Shown here in pieces: positions 15,467 through 24,936 of a stretch of 64,000 bases of DNA. Source of the stretch: Azospirillum sp. 412522 (GTDB lineage Bacteria > Pseudomonadota > Alphaproteobacteria > Azospirillales > Azospirillaceae). The stretch is taken from positions 1-64,000 of the forward strand of contig NZ_RWIJ01000018.1 of assembly GCF_019805165.1 (NCBI RefSeq), given 5' to 3'. The notes beneath the pieces are model-generated. The model was not told the origin of the DNA and did no database searches. It saw nothing but the letters and a program-made list of their open reading frames with translations. The number at the start of each line of letters is the position of its first letter. The first letter of the stretch is position 1. The position numbers and the translations under genes are program-made.

Positions 15467-17848
15467 ATGAGCACGACCACCTCGCCGAGCAAGATCGTCG
15501 TCAACGCCTACGGCCAGTCCCAGGATGGCGTCGCCGCGCATTTCAAGCTTCTGGTGGATGGTCAGGAGGTCGGTTCGGCCAATGCGGCCGACCCCTCGTC
15601 GAAGGCATACAGCTTCACCGCCGACCTTGCGGCGAACACGGCGCACAAGATCCAGGTCGTCTACGACAACGACACGGCGAACAGCGCCAATCGCGACCTT
15701 TATGTTCAGTCGATCGAGGTCAACGGCCACACGCTGAAGCCGACCGACGCCATCTACGAACGCTATGACGATGCCGCCCCGGCGCCGACCCAGGCCGGCC
15801 AGGAAGCCATGTGGTGGGACGGCGCGCTGACCTTCAGCACCCCCGCCAACTACTATGCCGGCACCCAGGCGGCCACTCCGGCGGCCCCCGCCGCTCCGGC
15901 CCTGGCCCCGGCCGCCGGCACCGCGCAGAACGTCATCACCGTCAACGCCGCCGGCACCGAGGCGGGTGGCGTCGGCGCCCACTTCACCGTGCTGGTCGAC
16001 GGCAAGGCGATCGGCGAGGGCACGGCCACCAGCACCGACGCCAAGGATTTCAAGTTCACCGCCGACCTGACGCAGGGCGCCGCCCACTCGGTCGAGGTGA
16101 AGTACGACAATGACGGCGTCATCGACGGCGCCGACCGCAACCTGTACGTCCACAGCATCGGCGTCGACGGCAAGACCGTCGCGGCGACCGACGCCGCCAT
16201 GTCGGTCCAGCGCACCGCCGACGGCGCCGACCTGGGCGCGACCAGCGACCTCTATTGGGACGCCACGCTGACCGCCAAGCTGAGCGCCGGCCACTTCGCG
16301 GCCGCGGCGACGCCGACCACTGGCTCCTCGGGCGGCTCCACTGGCGGCTCCACCGACGCCGGCAAGGGCGGGACCAGCGGCGGGACCACGGGCGGCTCGA
16401 CCGGCGACAGCTCGCTGTCGCTGACGGTCGGCAACGTCACGGTGGCCGATCCGGGCATGGTGCAGAGCAGCGGCGCGATCAACGGCTTCCTGCACACCAA
16501 CGGCAACCAGATCGTCGACGAGAGCGGCAACAACGTCCGCCTGACCGGTGTCAACTGGTTCGGCGGCGAGGGCTACAACTACGTGCCGTCGGGGCTGTGG
16601 GCCGACAGCTACCAGCACCACATCGACAGCATGAAGGACCTGGGCTTCAACGTCATCCGCCTGACCTGGGCCGACGACATGTTCGACAGCACCGCGGTCA
16701 CCAACGGCATCGACTATTCGAAGAACCCGGACCTGAAGGGTCTGACCCGGCTGGAGGTCTATGACAAGGTCATCGACTATGCCGGCAAGAACGGCATCAA
16801 GGTGATCCTCGACCACCACCGCAACGACGGCGGCGCCGGCACCAACGAGCACGGGCTGTGGTACACCGACAAGAACCCCGAATCGAAGGTGATCGAAGAC
16901 TGGAAGATGCTGGCCAAGCATTACGCCGGCAACGAGGCGGTCATCGGCGCCGACCTGCACAACGAGCCGAGCGTGTCCGCCACCTGGGGTGACGGCAACC
17001 AGGCCACCGACTGGGCCGCGGCGGCCGAGCGCATCGGCAACGCCATCCAGTCGGTCAACAAGGACTGGCTGATGCTGGTCGAGGGCACGGAGTGGAGCAG
17101 CACGCTGGCCGGCGTGAAGGACCATCCCGTCGAGTTCGACGTGCCGAACAAGCTGGTCTATTCGCCGCACGCCTACGGCCAGAGCGTCGGCCAGTTCAGC
17201 TGGCTGTCGGACCCGAGCTATCCGGACAACCTGCCGGCCCAGTACGACAGCATGTGGGGCTACATCTACAAGAACAACATCGCCCCGATCCTGGTCGGCG
17301 AGTTCGGCGGCCAGATGACCAGCGCGGCGGAGCAGACCTGGGCCAGCACCCTGGTCAAGTACATGAACGGCGACTGGAACCTGGACGGCAAGAGCGACCT
17401 GGCCGCCGGCCAGCAGGGCATGAACTGGACCTACTGGGCCTGGACCCCGGAATCGGGCGATGTCGGCGGCCTGCTGAAGGACGACTACAAGACCGTCGAC
17501 AGCACCAAGATGAACATCATCAAGGCCGGCCTCGCCGCCAACTCCGGCACCTCCGGTCCGGTCCCCGGCAGCGACGAGGCGGTCTTCACCGTGCAGCTGG
17601 CGAAGGCGGTCACCACCGCCACCACCATCGAGTACGCGACCGAGGACGGCACCGCCAAGGCCGGCACCGACTACACCGCCGCCCATGGCAGCCTGACCTT
17701 CCAGCCGGGCGAGACCACCAAGACGGTCTCCGTCCACATCAACGGCACCAACACCAACGACGGCACGGAGAACTTCCTGCTGCACCTGACCCACGACAAC
17801 GCCAGCCTGGGCACCGCCACCGGCTACATCACCGACCACGCGGCGTAA
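15467..17848 (+). CDS. Twin-CBM GH5 endoglucanase-like exoenzyme with Calx-beta domain
   Basis: The 793-residue product has two xylan-binding-type CBM modules (about residues 5-130 and 150-275), a Gly/Ser/Thr linker (about 285-320), a GH5 (cellulase) barrel (about 330-690) and a C-terminal Calx-beta repeat (about 705-793). The GH5 acid/base is Glu500 in LHNEPSV and the nucleophile is Glu612 in LVGEFGG. It begins GFLHTNGNQIVDESG, as family 5 endoglucanases do. There is no Sec signal peptide, so export by type I secretion or a similar route is inferred. The start at 15467 follows an AGGAT and fits the MATSATK-like start of the sister protein. Cellulose or xylan is the probable target. Confidence 0.9.
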   Translation: MSTTTSPSKIVVNAYGQSQDGVAAHFKLLVDGQEVGSANAADPSSKAYSFTADLAANTAHKIQVVYDNDTANSANRDLYVQSIEVNGHTLKPTDAIYERYDDAAPAPTQAGQEAMWWDGALTFSTPANYYAGTQAATPAAPAAPALAPAAGTAQNVITVNAAGTEAGGVGAHFTVLVDGKAIGEGTATSTDAKDFKFTADLTQGAAHSVEVKYDNDGVIDGADRNLYVHSIGVDGKTVAATDAAMSVQRTADGADLGATSDLYWDATLTAKLSAGHFAAAATPTTGSSGGSTGGSTDAGKGGTSGGTTGGSTGDSSLSLTVGNVTVADPGMVQSSGAINGFLHTNGNQIVDESGNNVRLTGVNWFGGEGYNYVPSGLWADSYQHHIDSMKDLGFNVIRLTWADDMFDSTAVTNGIDYSKNPDLKGLTRLEVYDKVIDYAGKNGIKVILDHHRNDGGAGTNEHGLWYTDKNPESKVIEDWKMLAKHYAGNEAVIGADLHNEPSVSATWGDGNQATDWAAAAERIGNAIQSVNKDWLMLVEGTEWSSTLAGVKDHPVEFDVPNKLVYSPHAYGQSVGQFSWLSDPSYPDNLPAQYDSMWGYIYKNNIAPILVGEFGGQMTSAAEQTWASTLVKYMNGDWNLDGKSDLAAGQQGMNWTYWAWTPESGDVGGLLKDDYKTVDSTKMNIIKAGLAANSGTSGPVPGSDEAVFTVQLAKAVTTATTIEYATEDGTAKAGTDYTAAHGSLTFQPGETTKTVSVHINGTNTNDGTENFLLHLTHDNASLGTATGYITDHAA

Positions 17849-17879
17849 TACGCTCTCCCGTTCAGGGGGGCTGCGATGG

Positions 17880-17918
17880 GGGGCCGGTCCGCGTCTTCAG
17901 GAGACGCGGGCCGGCCCC
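17880..17918 (+). terminator. Strong terminator after the GH5 gene
   Basis: GGGGCCGG...CCGCGTCT pairs with AGACGCGG...CCGGCCCC, a long stem about 30 bp past the stop, followed by a short T-run (GCGTTTTC). It also lies just beyond the 3' end of the converging minus-strand gene. Confidence 0.75.
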
Positions 17919-17944
17919 GTCGCGTTTTCAGCTTCATCGCGTTT

Positions 17945-18790
17945 TCAGTCGGGGCGACCGTTCCGCCCCTGGGTGCGGAAGAAGCCGTTGAGGGCGTCGA
18001 ACGGCTCGGCCTCGGCCAGCGCGTCGAAACGGCCTTCGCCGGCCAGCATCCGCGCCGCCCGCAGGAAGCCGCCCCAGGCGGCGCGGCTGAGCGCGCTGCC
18101 CAGGCTGATCCGCCGTACGCCGAGGTCGGCGATCTGCCCCACCGTCAGCCCGATCGGGGCCGAGACCAGCAGGTTGATCGGCTTGGGCGCCACCGCCTCG
18201 ACCGCCGCCCGGATGGTTTCGGGGGTGCGCAGGCCCGGCGCATAAAGGACGTCGGCGCCCGCCGCCGCGTAGGCCGGCAGCCGGCGCATCACCTCTTCCA
18301 ACGCGGCCGGATGGTCGACCAGCACGGCTTCGCAGCGGGCGGTCAGCAGGACGCCGGTGCCGCGCAGCGCCTCGGCCGCCGCGGCGATGCGCTCGACGGC
18401 CAGATCGAAATCATACAGCGGCTTCGCCGGGTCGCCGGTGGCGTCCTCCACCGACAGGCCGGCGACGCCGGTATCGGCGCAGAGCCGTAGGTTGCGGGCC
18501 AGCCCGTCGAGGTCGTGGGCGTAGCCCGATTCGAAATCGGCGTTCACCGGCAGGGGGGTCGCCCGGACGATGTCGGTGATGTGGGACAGCATGTCGGCGC
18601 AGGGCACCGCCCAGTCGGTGTCGGGAAGCCCGCGCGAGAAGGCGAAGCCCGCCGAGGTGGTCGCCAGCGCGCGGAAGCCGAGATGCTGCAGCATCAGGGC
18701 GCTGCCGACGTCCCATGGGTTGGGGAGGACGAAGCAGCCGTCCTTGTGAAGGTCGGCGAAGGCGGCGCGGGGCTGGCGGTGGTCGGTCAT
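17945..18790 (-). CDS. Isocitrate lyase / PEP mutase family protein
   Basis: The 281-residue barrel protein belongs to the PEP mutase/isocitrate lyase superfamily. It has GCFVLPNPWDVGSALMLQHL at the N-terminus, TTSAGFAFSRGLPD, VNADFESGY (metal-binding Asp and Glu) and VEDATG. The lyase-type Cys motif (KKCGH) is not seen, so it is more likely a carboxyphosphonoenolpyruvate mutase- or oxaloacetate hydrolase-like member. The reaction cannot be fixed from sequence. The stop lies 26 bp past the GH5 terminator. Confidence 0.85.
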   Translation of the reverse strand: MTDHRQPRAAFADLHKDGCFVLPNPWDVGSALMLQHLGFRALATTSAGFAFSRGLPDTDWAVPCADMLSHITDIVRATPLPVNADFESGYAHDLDGLARNLRLCADTGVAGLSVEDATGDPAKPLYDFDLAVERIAAAAEALRGTGVLLTARCEAVLVDHPAALEEVMRRLPAYAAAGADVLYAPGLRTPETIRAAVEAVAPKPINLLVSAPIGLTVGQIADLGVRRISLGSALSRAAWGGFLRAARMLAGEGRFDALAEAEPFDALNGFFRTQGRNGRPD

Positions 18791-18849
18791 CACGGGTCTT
18801 CCCTTTGGAACGACGGCGGGGGTTTGGTGCGGCGGCGCTTCGCCGGTGT

Positions 18850-19779
18850 CTACCCCAGACTGCCGGCGAAGCGTTCGGCGAGGCGTTCGCGGCGGAACAG
18901 ATCGAGCAGGGCGTCGACGAAGACGCGGGTCTTGGCCGGCAGGTGGGCGCGGCTCGCATAGTAGAGCGAGATCGCGCCGGCGTCCGCATACCAGCGCGGC
19001 ACGAGGCGCAGCAGCTCGCCCCGTTCGAGATGCGGCAGCACGTCGGGCACCGCCAGCAGGGCGACGCCCAGCCCGAGCAGCGCCGCCTCGCGCATGGCGG
19101 CCGGATCGTTGAGGACGATGCTCTCCGGCAGCGTCGCCGGCCGCTCGGCGCCCGCCACGTCGCGCATGGTCCACTGGCGCACCCGGCCGGTCTGGACGGA
19201 GCGCATGACGATCCCCTGGAAGGCGGCCAGCCCGGACGGATCGGCCGGCGTCGCCCGGCCGGCCATGTAGGCCGGCGACGCCACCGCGACGATGTGGGCC
19301 GGCGCCAGCGGGCGCGCCACCACGCCGGAAGCCAGTTCGAAGCCGCCGCCGATCGCCGCGTCGTAGCCTTCGGCGATCAGGTCCACCGGACGGTTCTCGA
19401 AATGCCATTCCGGCCGGATCAGCGGATGGCGGGCCAGGAATCCGGGCAGCAGCGGCAGGACATGGGTGACGCCGAAGGTCGGCGGCAGGCTGACCTTCAG
19501 CAGGCCGGCCGGCTGTTCCGCGTTGGTCGAGACATCGGCGATGGCGGCCTGCAGGGTGTCGAGCGTGCCGCCGATGGCCGAGAGGAAGCGCTCCCCCGCC
19601 TCGGTCAGGGTCAGCTTGCGCGTCGAGCGGTGGAACAGCCGGACCCCGACGTTGCGCTCCAGCATCGCGACGTTGCGGCTGACCGCCGCCGGGGTCAGGG
19701 CCAGACGGCGCGCCGCGGCGGAGAAGCTGCCGGTCTCGGCGCTGCGGACGAAGGATTCCAGGTTGGCGAGCGTTTCCAT
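18850..19779 (-). CDS. LysR-type transcriptional regulator
   Basis: The 309-residue product has an N-terminal HTH (METLANLESFVRSAETGSFSA...TPAAVSRNVAMLERNVG) and an effector-binding domain, of the CrgA/DsdC-like subgroup common beside oxidoreductases. An in-frame GTG two codons upstream is an alternative start. It is divergent from the SDR operon at 19889, its probable target. Confidence 0.9.
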   Translation of the reverse strand: METLANLESFVRSAETGSFSAAARRLALTPAAVSRNVAMLERNVGVRLFHRSTRKLTLTEAGERFLSAIGGTLDTLQAAIADVSTNAEQPAGLLKVSLPPTFGVTHVLPLLPGFLARHPLIRPEWHFENRPVDLIAEGYDAAIGGGFELASGVVARPLAPAHIVAVASPAYMAGRATPADPSGLAAFQGIVMRSVQTGRVRQWTMRDVAGAERPATLPESIVLNDPAAMREAALLGLGVALLAVPDVLPHLERGELLRLVPRWYADAGAISLYYASRAHLPAKTRVFVDALLDLFRRERLAERFAGSLG

Positions 19780-19888
19780 CCCCACATCTTAAACGGATGC
19801 TTGAAGATGATCCAAGCCATTCCCTGCTAATCATGGGGGGCCGGAAAGGCGACACTCCCGTCATCGAAACGCGACGGAGTGCTTCCCG

Positions 19889-20644
19889 ATGAACAGACTT
19901 TCTCCCCTGGCCGGCAAGGTCGCCCTGGTAACCGGCGGTTCGCGCGGCATCGGCGCCGCCATCGTCAAGCGGCTCGCCCGGGATGGCGCGGACGTCGTGT
20001 TCAGCTACTCGCACGCCAAGGATCAAGCCGACGCGGTGGTGGCGTCCGTCGAGAGCCTCGGCCGCCGCGCGGTGGCGATCCGTGCCGACCAGGCGGTGGG
20101 CGCCGACGTCGAGCGCCTGGTGAAGCAGGCCCATGGGACGTTCGGCCGCCTGGATATCCTCGTCAACTCGGCCGGCGTCTTCGTCACCGGGATGGTCGGG
20201 GATCCGGCGGCGGACATCGCCGCGTTCGACCGCCAGATCCACATCAACGTCAAGGGAGTCGCGACGGCCGTGCGGGCCGCGGCTCCGCTGCTCGGCGACG
20301 GCGGCCGGATCGTCTCCATCGGCACGACCGGCGCCGAACGCATCGCCTTTCCCGGCGTCGCCGACTACATCGCGACCAAGGCGGCGGTGTCCGCCTACAC
20401 CCGCGGCTGGTCGCGCGATCTCGGCCCGCGCGGCATCACCGTCAATCTGGTCCAGCCGGGCGCGATCAACACCGACATGAACCCGGAGACCGCGGGGCAC
20501 GCCGACGCCCTGCGCGCCATGACCTCGCTCGGCCGCTACGGCCAGCCCGACGACATCGCCGCCGCGGTCGCGTTCCTGGCCGGTCCGGACGCCGGCTACA
20601 TCACCGGCGCGACCCTCACCGTCGACGGCGGCCAGATCGCCTGA
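19889..20644 (+). CDS. SDR family oxidoreductase (FabG-like)
   Basis: The 251-residue product is a classical short-chain dehydrogenase with TGGSRGIGAA for cofactor binding, LVNSAG in place of NNAG, and catalytic Tyr-x3-Lys (YIATK). The C-terminus (TGATLTVDGGQIA) is typical. It is the first gene of a three-gene block with an NADP oxidoreductase and an NTF2-like protein, probably under the divergent LysR regulator. Confidence 0.92.
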   Translation: MNRLSPLAGKVALVTGGSRGIGAAIVKRLARDGADVVFSYSHAKDQADAVVASVESLGRRAVAIRADQAVGADVERLVKQAHGTFGRLDILVNSAGVFVTGMVGDPAADIAAFDRQIHINVKGVATAVRAAAPLLGDGGRIVSIGTTGAERIAFPGVADYIATKAAVSAYTRGWSRDLGPRGITVNLVQPGAINTDMNPETAGHADALRAMTSLGRYGQPDDIAAAVAFLAGPDAGYITGATLTVDGGQIA

Positions 20645-20675
20645 CCCCCTCCCCTTCCCATCAGGAGCATGATCC

Positions 20676-21275
20676 ATGACCAGCATCGGCATCATCGGCG
20701 CCGGCAACATCGGCCGCGCCATCGCGACGGCGCTCGCCGCCAAGGGCATCCCCGCCGTCATCGCCAACAGCCGCGGCCCGGAGACCCTGGCGGCGCTCGC
20801 CGCCGACCTCGGCCCGTCGATCCGGGCGGGGACGCCGGCCGAGGCGGCGGCCCGGGACATGGTGTTCGTGGCGGTGAACTGGTCGAAGCTGCCGGGCGCG
20901 CTCGCCGGCCTGCCCGACTGGGCGGGGCGCATCGTCGTCGATGCCAACAACCCCATCGAGGCGCCGCTGTTCAAGCCGGTGCCGCTCGGCGACCGGTCCT
21001 CGTCGGAGGTGGTCGCCGGGCTGGTCCCCGGCGCGCGGCTGGTGAAGGCGTTCAACCATCTCCAGCCGCCCCTGCTTTCCGGCGATCCGTCCGGCGACGG
21101 CGGCAGGCGCGTGCTGTTCTATTCCGGCGACGATGCCGACGCCAAGGCGCAGGTGGGCGCCCTGATCGACCGGCTCGGCTTCTTCGGCATCGACCTCGGT
21201 CCTCTTGCCGTCGGCAGCCGCCTGACCCAGTTCCCCGGCGGCCCGCTGCCCGCCCTCAATCTGGTGAAGCTCTGA
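20676..21275 (+). CDS. NADP-binding oxidoreductase (F420-dependent reductase-like fold)
   Basis: The 199-residue product has an N-terminal Rossmann motif (IGIIGAGNIGRAIATAL) and layout of the NADP oxidoreductase, coenzyme F420-dependent family, with VDANNPIE and LVKAFNHLQ. In organisms without F420 such proteins act on unknown substrates, so F420 use should not be assumed. AGGAG precedes the ATG. It lies 31 bp after the SDR gene. Confidence 0.85.
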   Translation: MTSIGIIGAGNIGRAIATALAAKGIPAVIANSRGPETLAALAADLGPSIRAGTPAEAAARDMVFVAVNWSKLPGALAGLPDWAGRIVVDANNPIEAPLFKPVPLGDRSSSEVVAGLVPGARLVKAFNHLQPPLLSGDPSGDGGRRVLFYSGDDADAKAQVGALIDRLGFFGIDLGPLAVGSRLTQFPGGPLPALNLVKL

Positions 21276-21321
21276 CCGGCGCCGTCGCGGCTTCCGGTCC
21301 TCCCGCAAAAGGAGACGATCC

Positions 21322-21735
21322 ATGTCCAGCACCGACCACACGGCTTCCTCCTCCGGCGAGCCGGACTATGACGGTCTTCTGCGCGCCAACCTGGAGCGGG
21401 TCTTCAACGAGCGCGATGCCGGCAAGCGTGCCGCCGCCATCGCCGATCTCTTCGTCGCCGATCCGGTCATGTACGAGCCGGCGGCCATCGTCAGGGGACG
21501 CGCGGCGATCTCCGAGGTCGCCGGCAAGCTTCTGGAGCAGTTCGGGCCCGCGTTCCGCTTCCGGCCCGAGGGCGACGCCGTCGGGCATCACGGGCTGGGG
21601 GTGCTGCGCTGGCAGGCCGGCCCGGACGCCAGCCCAAATGGCGGCCCGGTCGCGGTGACGGGCAGCGATGCGGCCGAAATCGTCGATGGCAGGATCGCGC
21701 GGCTCTGGGTGCTGCTCGATCCGCCGAAGGCTTGA
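21322..21735 (+). CDS. NTF2-like (SnoaL) protein
   Basis: The 137-residue product has a cone-shaped NTF2-like fold: NLERVFNERDAGKRAAAIADLF, DPVMYEPAAIVRGRAAIS, FRPEGDAVGHHGLGVLRWQ and an I.RLWVLLDPP end. Members include ketosteroid isomerase-like enzymes and binding proteins. A good AAAAGGAGA ribosome site precedes the start. Third gene of the LysR-linked block; function unknown. Confidence 0.78.
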   Translation: MSSTDHTASSSGEPDYDGLLRANLERVFNERDAGKRAAAIADLFVADPVMYEPAAIVRGRAAISEVAGKLLEQFGPAFRFRPEGDAVGHHGLGVLRWQAGPDASPNGGPVAVTGSDAAEIVDGRIARLWVLLDPPKA

Positions 21736-21756
21736 GGACAGGCCGGGGACAGCCCG

Positions 21757-22353
21757 CTATCGGGTGGCGGTCGTCTGCGGGTCCATCCGGTCGAGGACGA
21801 AACGGACGCGCTGCCCGACCGGCGCTCGCGGCAGCTCGACGAGTTGGTAGCCGTGGTCGGTGTAGGCCGCCACCATCGCCTCATAGGTCCGTTCGGCCTC
21901 GCCGGGCGTCTGCTTGCGTTCCCGGTCCTGCGTGAAGATCTCGGGCCATGGCGGCGCGATGAAGACGCGGCGATGGTATCGACACAGCTCCACCGCCTTC
22001 GCCAGATGCGGGGGCACCGGCAGGCCGAGCATCCGCAGATAGCCGACGATGTCCGGCAGCCCGCGGTCGAAGAAGACCGGACCGGGGTGATCCTGCGCCT
22101 GCCGGTAGGAGCGCATCTCCCAGGACAGCATCAGCTCGGCGAAGGCGATCGGGTCGCTCCATGGCAGGGCGAGTCCGCCGATGGCGGCCTGATCCTGTAT
22201 GATGCCGCGCCCGGCTTCCAGGGATCGGGCATGGCCCGCCCGCTGCAGGGCATCGATCAGCGTCGTCTTGCCGGAGCCGGGGCCGCCGGTCAGAACGATG
22301 AAGCGCTCATGTGCAGCGCCTCCATGATCCATGGGGAGCCCGTCTCCGTTCAT
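21757..22353 (-). CDS. AAA family ATPase (AAA_28-like)
   Basis: The 198-residue P-loop protein has Walker A GGPGSGKTT near the N-terminus and PVFFDRGLPDIVGYLRMLGL as the probable Walker B/kinase-like segment, then RRVFIAPPWPEIF and RTYEAMVAAYTDHGY. This is the small NTPase family often called AAA_28, which resembles nucleotide or cofactor kinases. The substrate is unknown. An in-frame ATG at 22332 is a possible alternative start. Confidence 0.82.
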   Translation of the reverse strand: MNGDGLPMDHGGAAHERFIVLTGGPGSGKTTLIDALQRAGHARSLEAGRGIIQDQAAIGGLALPWSDPIAFAELMLSWEMRSYRQAQDHPGPVFFDRGLPDIVGYLRMLGLPVPPHLAKAVELCRYHRRVFIAPPWPEIFTQDRERKQTPGEAERTYEAMVAAYTDHGYQLVELPRAPVGQRVRFVLDRMDPQTTATR

Positions 22354-22370
22354 GGCTTGAAGGGGCGGGG

Positions 22371-22895
22371 TCAGCCGGCTTCGCCGCGCTCCGCCGACAT
22401 GGCCGCGAGCTTGGCGACCGTGTTCATGTTGCGCGCCGTTCCCGTGTCCGCGGCGGGGATGCGCAGCTTGGAGCGGGCCATCCCGTCGCGGTAATGGACG
22501 TAGATCTCCCGCGCTCCGAGTTGCAGCTCCTCGCCGGCCCTCCCCGTCACGCTCTCCAGGATGCCGGGGTCAGGAGCGGTGTCGAGGAAGATGGCGACCG
22601 TCCGGTTCGGAGCCGCGTCGGGGAACGGGTTGCCGGCCAGCACCCCGGCCATCTCGGCCGCCGTCCGCACCAGCACGCCGACCGGCTTGCCGGCATAGGC
22701 CCGCAATTCCGCCTCGAGGGCCGCCTTGACCGCGGCCTCCGGCGCCGCGCTGTCGAAGACGACGTTGCCGCTGGCGATGTAGGTCCGGACGGCGGTGAAG
22801 CCTGCCCTCTCGCACAGATGCTTCAGGTCGCTCATCGGCAGCTTGCCCGTCCCGCCGACATTGACGGCGCGCAACAAGGCGATGTAGGCGGTCAT
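22371..22895 (-). CDS. DUF1697 family protein
   Basis: The 174-residue product matches the DUF1697 pattern: an N-terminal YIALLRAVNVGGTGKLPMSD, FTAVRTYIASGNVVFDS, VGVLVRTAAEMAGVLAGNPF and REIYVHYRDGMARSKL. The family is widespread in bacteria and of unknown function. It lies 17 bp upstream of the AAA ATPase gene and may be cotranscribed with it. Confidence 0.88.
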   Translation of the reverse strand: MTAYIALLRAVNVGGTGKLPMSDLKHLCERAGFTAVRTYIASGNVVFDSAAPEAAVKAALEAELRAYAGKPVGVLVRTAAEMAGVLAGNPFPDAAPNRTVAIFLDTAPDPGILESVTGRAGEELQLGAREIYVHYRDGMARSKLRIPAADTGTARNMNTVAKLAAMSAERGEAG

Positions 22896-22964
22896 GCGGC
22901 GGCTCCCGATCCCGTGGTCCCGTACGGACCCTCCTAGCGCCGGGAGACCGGCACCGCAAGTCCG

Positions 22965-23432
22965 CTACAGCGCGCGCTCCAGGATCGCCCTCGCCGGCGC
23001 GTATTTCTCGGCGACCATCCGCGGTCCCGCGGCGATCGCGGCGACGCGGGCGGGATCGCTGTTGTCCAGATTGTCGGCCAGCTTGACGCGGATCGCCGTG
23101 ACGTTGCCGCTGGCGGCGATCCGGCCGATCCATTCCAGGTAGGTTCCGTCGGGATCCAGGTTGCGGCTGACGAGCCGGATGGCGGCGATGGCCTCCTCCT
23201 CGATGCCGGCGTCGCGGAGGTCGTCCGCGGTGGCGCCGGCATCCTCGATGGCGTCATGGAGCAGGGCGGCCTGGAGCTGGGCCTTCGTGGCGTCGGGGAA
23301 CCGCTCGGCGAGGCGGCGGGCGACCCGTTCCAGATGCAGCCAATAGGGAGCGCCGGCCTTGTCGACCTGACCGTGGTGAAGGGCCCTGGCGAACTCCAGC
23401 GTCTCGCGGAACCAGACCTCGTCCTGCGCCAT
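22965..23432 (-). CDS. HD-domain phosphohydrolase (SpoT/RelA-like HD)
   Basis: The 155-residue product is a single HD domain with the metal-binding pattern of (p)ppGpp hydrolase-type proteins: HHGQVDKAGAPYWLHLERVA, LLHDAIEDAG (His-Asp) and VKLADNLDN. No synthetase or TGS domain is present, so it is a stand-alone hydrolase, possibly for an alarmone or another nucleotide. The start is at MAQDEVWF. It precedes the DUF1697 gene by about 70 bp. Confidence 0.85.
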   Translation of the reverse strand: MAQDEVWFRETLEFARALHHGQVDKAGAPYWLHLERVARRLAERFPDATKAQLQAALLHDAIEDAGATADDLRDAGIEEEAIAAIRLVSRNLDPDGTYLEWIGRIAASGNVTAIRVKLADNLDNSDPARVAAIAAGPRMVAEKYAPARAILERAL

Positions 23433-23514
23433 GGCTGCTCCCCTATGCGACTGCATCGGCGGGGGTGGGACCGCGCCCACCTTTGACCGCTCCCCTCTTT
23501 TACCCGGCCCGTCC

Positions 23515-24693
23515 TCAGGCGGCGAACAGGAAGTTGTCGGCGGTCAGCTGGCTTGCCTGCACATTCTGCAGCTTCACCGTGTCCGTTGCCGAAAGCACGA
23601 TTGTAAGGTCGCTGCCCTCCGCGACCATCGTCAGGTCGGCCATCGAGCGCAGCTCCGTGAACTGCCCGATGGAGAGCCGGTCGCCGCCGGCACCGGCCTG
23701 GAAGTCGCCGATGACGTCCCAGCCGTCGCCATGGCCGAAGATGAAGGTGTCGGTGCCGCCGCCGCCCAGCATGTAGTCGTTGCCGCCATATCCGACGATC
23801 CACTGGTCTCCGACATCGCCGGCAAGGAAGTTGTCCTGGAATGTGCCGAGGACTTCCCTGGGGGCGTCGTCGTTGCTGATGGCGACGCCGGTGGTCTCCG
23901 ACGGATTGACGCTATAGCCGTCGGACGGGTTCTTCAGCGAAACCTGGAAATGCTCCTTGGAATATTCGCCATTGTCGTCGGCCCACAAGGGCAGCCGGAT
24001 GACGGCCCTGCTCTGGCCGGCCTCGAAGGTCACCGAACCGGCGAGGGCGCTCTGCCCGCCGACGAAATCACTGGCGTCCGCCCGCTGGCGCAGATCGCTG
24101 GGACCCCCGGCGAAGCCGACTGACCAGTCCACGGTCGCGCTGCCGGACAGATCGCCGGTCCGGGTGACCGGCACCTCGACCATGGTGGTGCCGCCGCCGC
24201 TGCCTTCGACGACGGTCATCGCCGTCTCGTTGAGGTAGATGGCGTTGCCCGACGGGGCGTCGTGTTCCGGCGGATCGAGCAGCAGGCCGTACCAGCCGGA
24301 ATCCACGCCGGTCTTGAACTGGGACAGGCTCACCCCCTCCAGGCGGATGGAGGAGTCCGGGGCCAGCGTGATGATCGTGTCGCCGCCGTCGGCGGTGGCG
24401 CGGGCGAGGACGTCCGCGCTGGTCTTGATGTCGGAAAAAGCGGTAAGATCGAGCGTGTCCTTGTCACCGCGCATGTTGCCATAGAAGTCCGCGATGACAT
24501 CCCAGCCGTCGCCCGGACGGAAGACGAAGATATCGTTTCCGCCATTGCCGACCATGTAGTCGTTGCCGCGCCCGCCGATGATGATGTCGTTGACCTGATA
24601 GTAGGTCGCGTAGTAATTGCGCCCGGATATATAGTCGCTCTCGTCGGAGCCGTTGATATAGGGAAGGCCGGCCTTCAGATTATTGATGATCAC
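23515..24693 (-). CDS. RTX / Calx-beta exoprotein
   Basis: The 392-residue product has RTX-type Ca-binding repeats near the N-terminus (GGRGNDYMVGNGGNDIFVF), a central Calx-beta domain (about residues 150-275) and a second RTX block (GYGGNDYMLGGGGTDTFIF). The C-terminus, TADNFLFAA, resembles type I secretion signals. There is no Sec signal peptide. The two RTX blocks share the following HGDGWDVIGDF-like segment, so they arose by duplication. The start is GTG with AGAGGAAA upstream. It is likely a secreted or surface-bound Ca-dependent structural protein. No T1SS genes are in the window. Confidence 0.87.
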   Translation of the reverse strand: MIINNLKAGLPYINGSDESDYISGRNYYATYYQVNDIIIGGRGNDYMVGNGGNDIFVFRPGDGWDVIADFYGNMRGDKDTLDLTAFSDIKTSADVLARATADGGDTIITLAPDSSIRLEGVSLSQFKTGVDSGWYGLLLDPPEHDAPSGNAIYLNETAMTVVEGSGGGTTMVEVPVTRTGDLSGSATVDWSVGFAGGPSDLRQRADASDFVGGQSALAGSVTFEAGQSRAVIRLPLWADDNGEYSKEHFQVSLKNPSDGYSVNPSETTGVAISNDDAPREVLGTFQDNFLAGDVGDQWIVGYGGNDYMLGGGGTDTFIFGHGDGWDVIGDFQAGAGGDRLSIGQFTELRSMADLTMVAEGSDLTIVLSATDTVKLQNVQASQLTADNFLFAA

Positions 24694-24936
24694 TTTCGTT
24701 TCCTCTTATATGTGCTTCGCGGGGGGCGTCATGGCCGATGCGGCGTAAGCCGCGCCCGACTACCGGAGCTTGAGGATCGACTGCGGTTGCATTCTTTTCA
24801 AAAGCGTATCGGACTTACCGTGGAGCGTATTGGGGCGCTCGGCACGTTCTGGTGGTGGTCATGCTTTTGCCGGCCGGGAATTCCGAAAGAGGCCGGAACA
24901 TCCACTCTCCCCCTGCGACAGAACCCTGCGGTGTCG

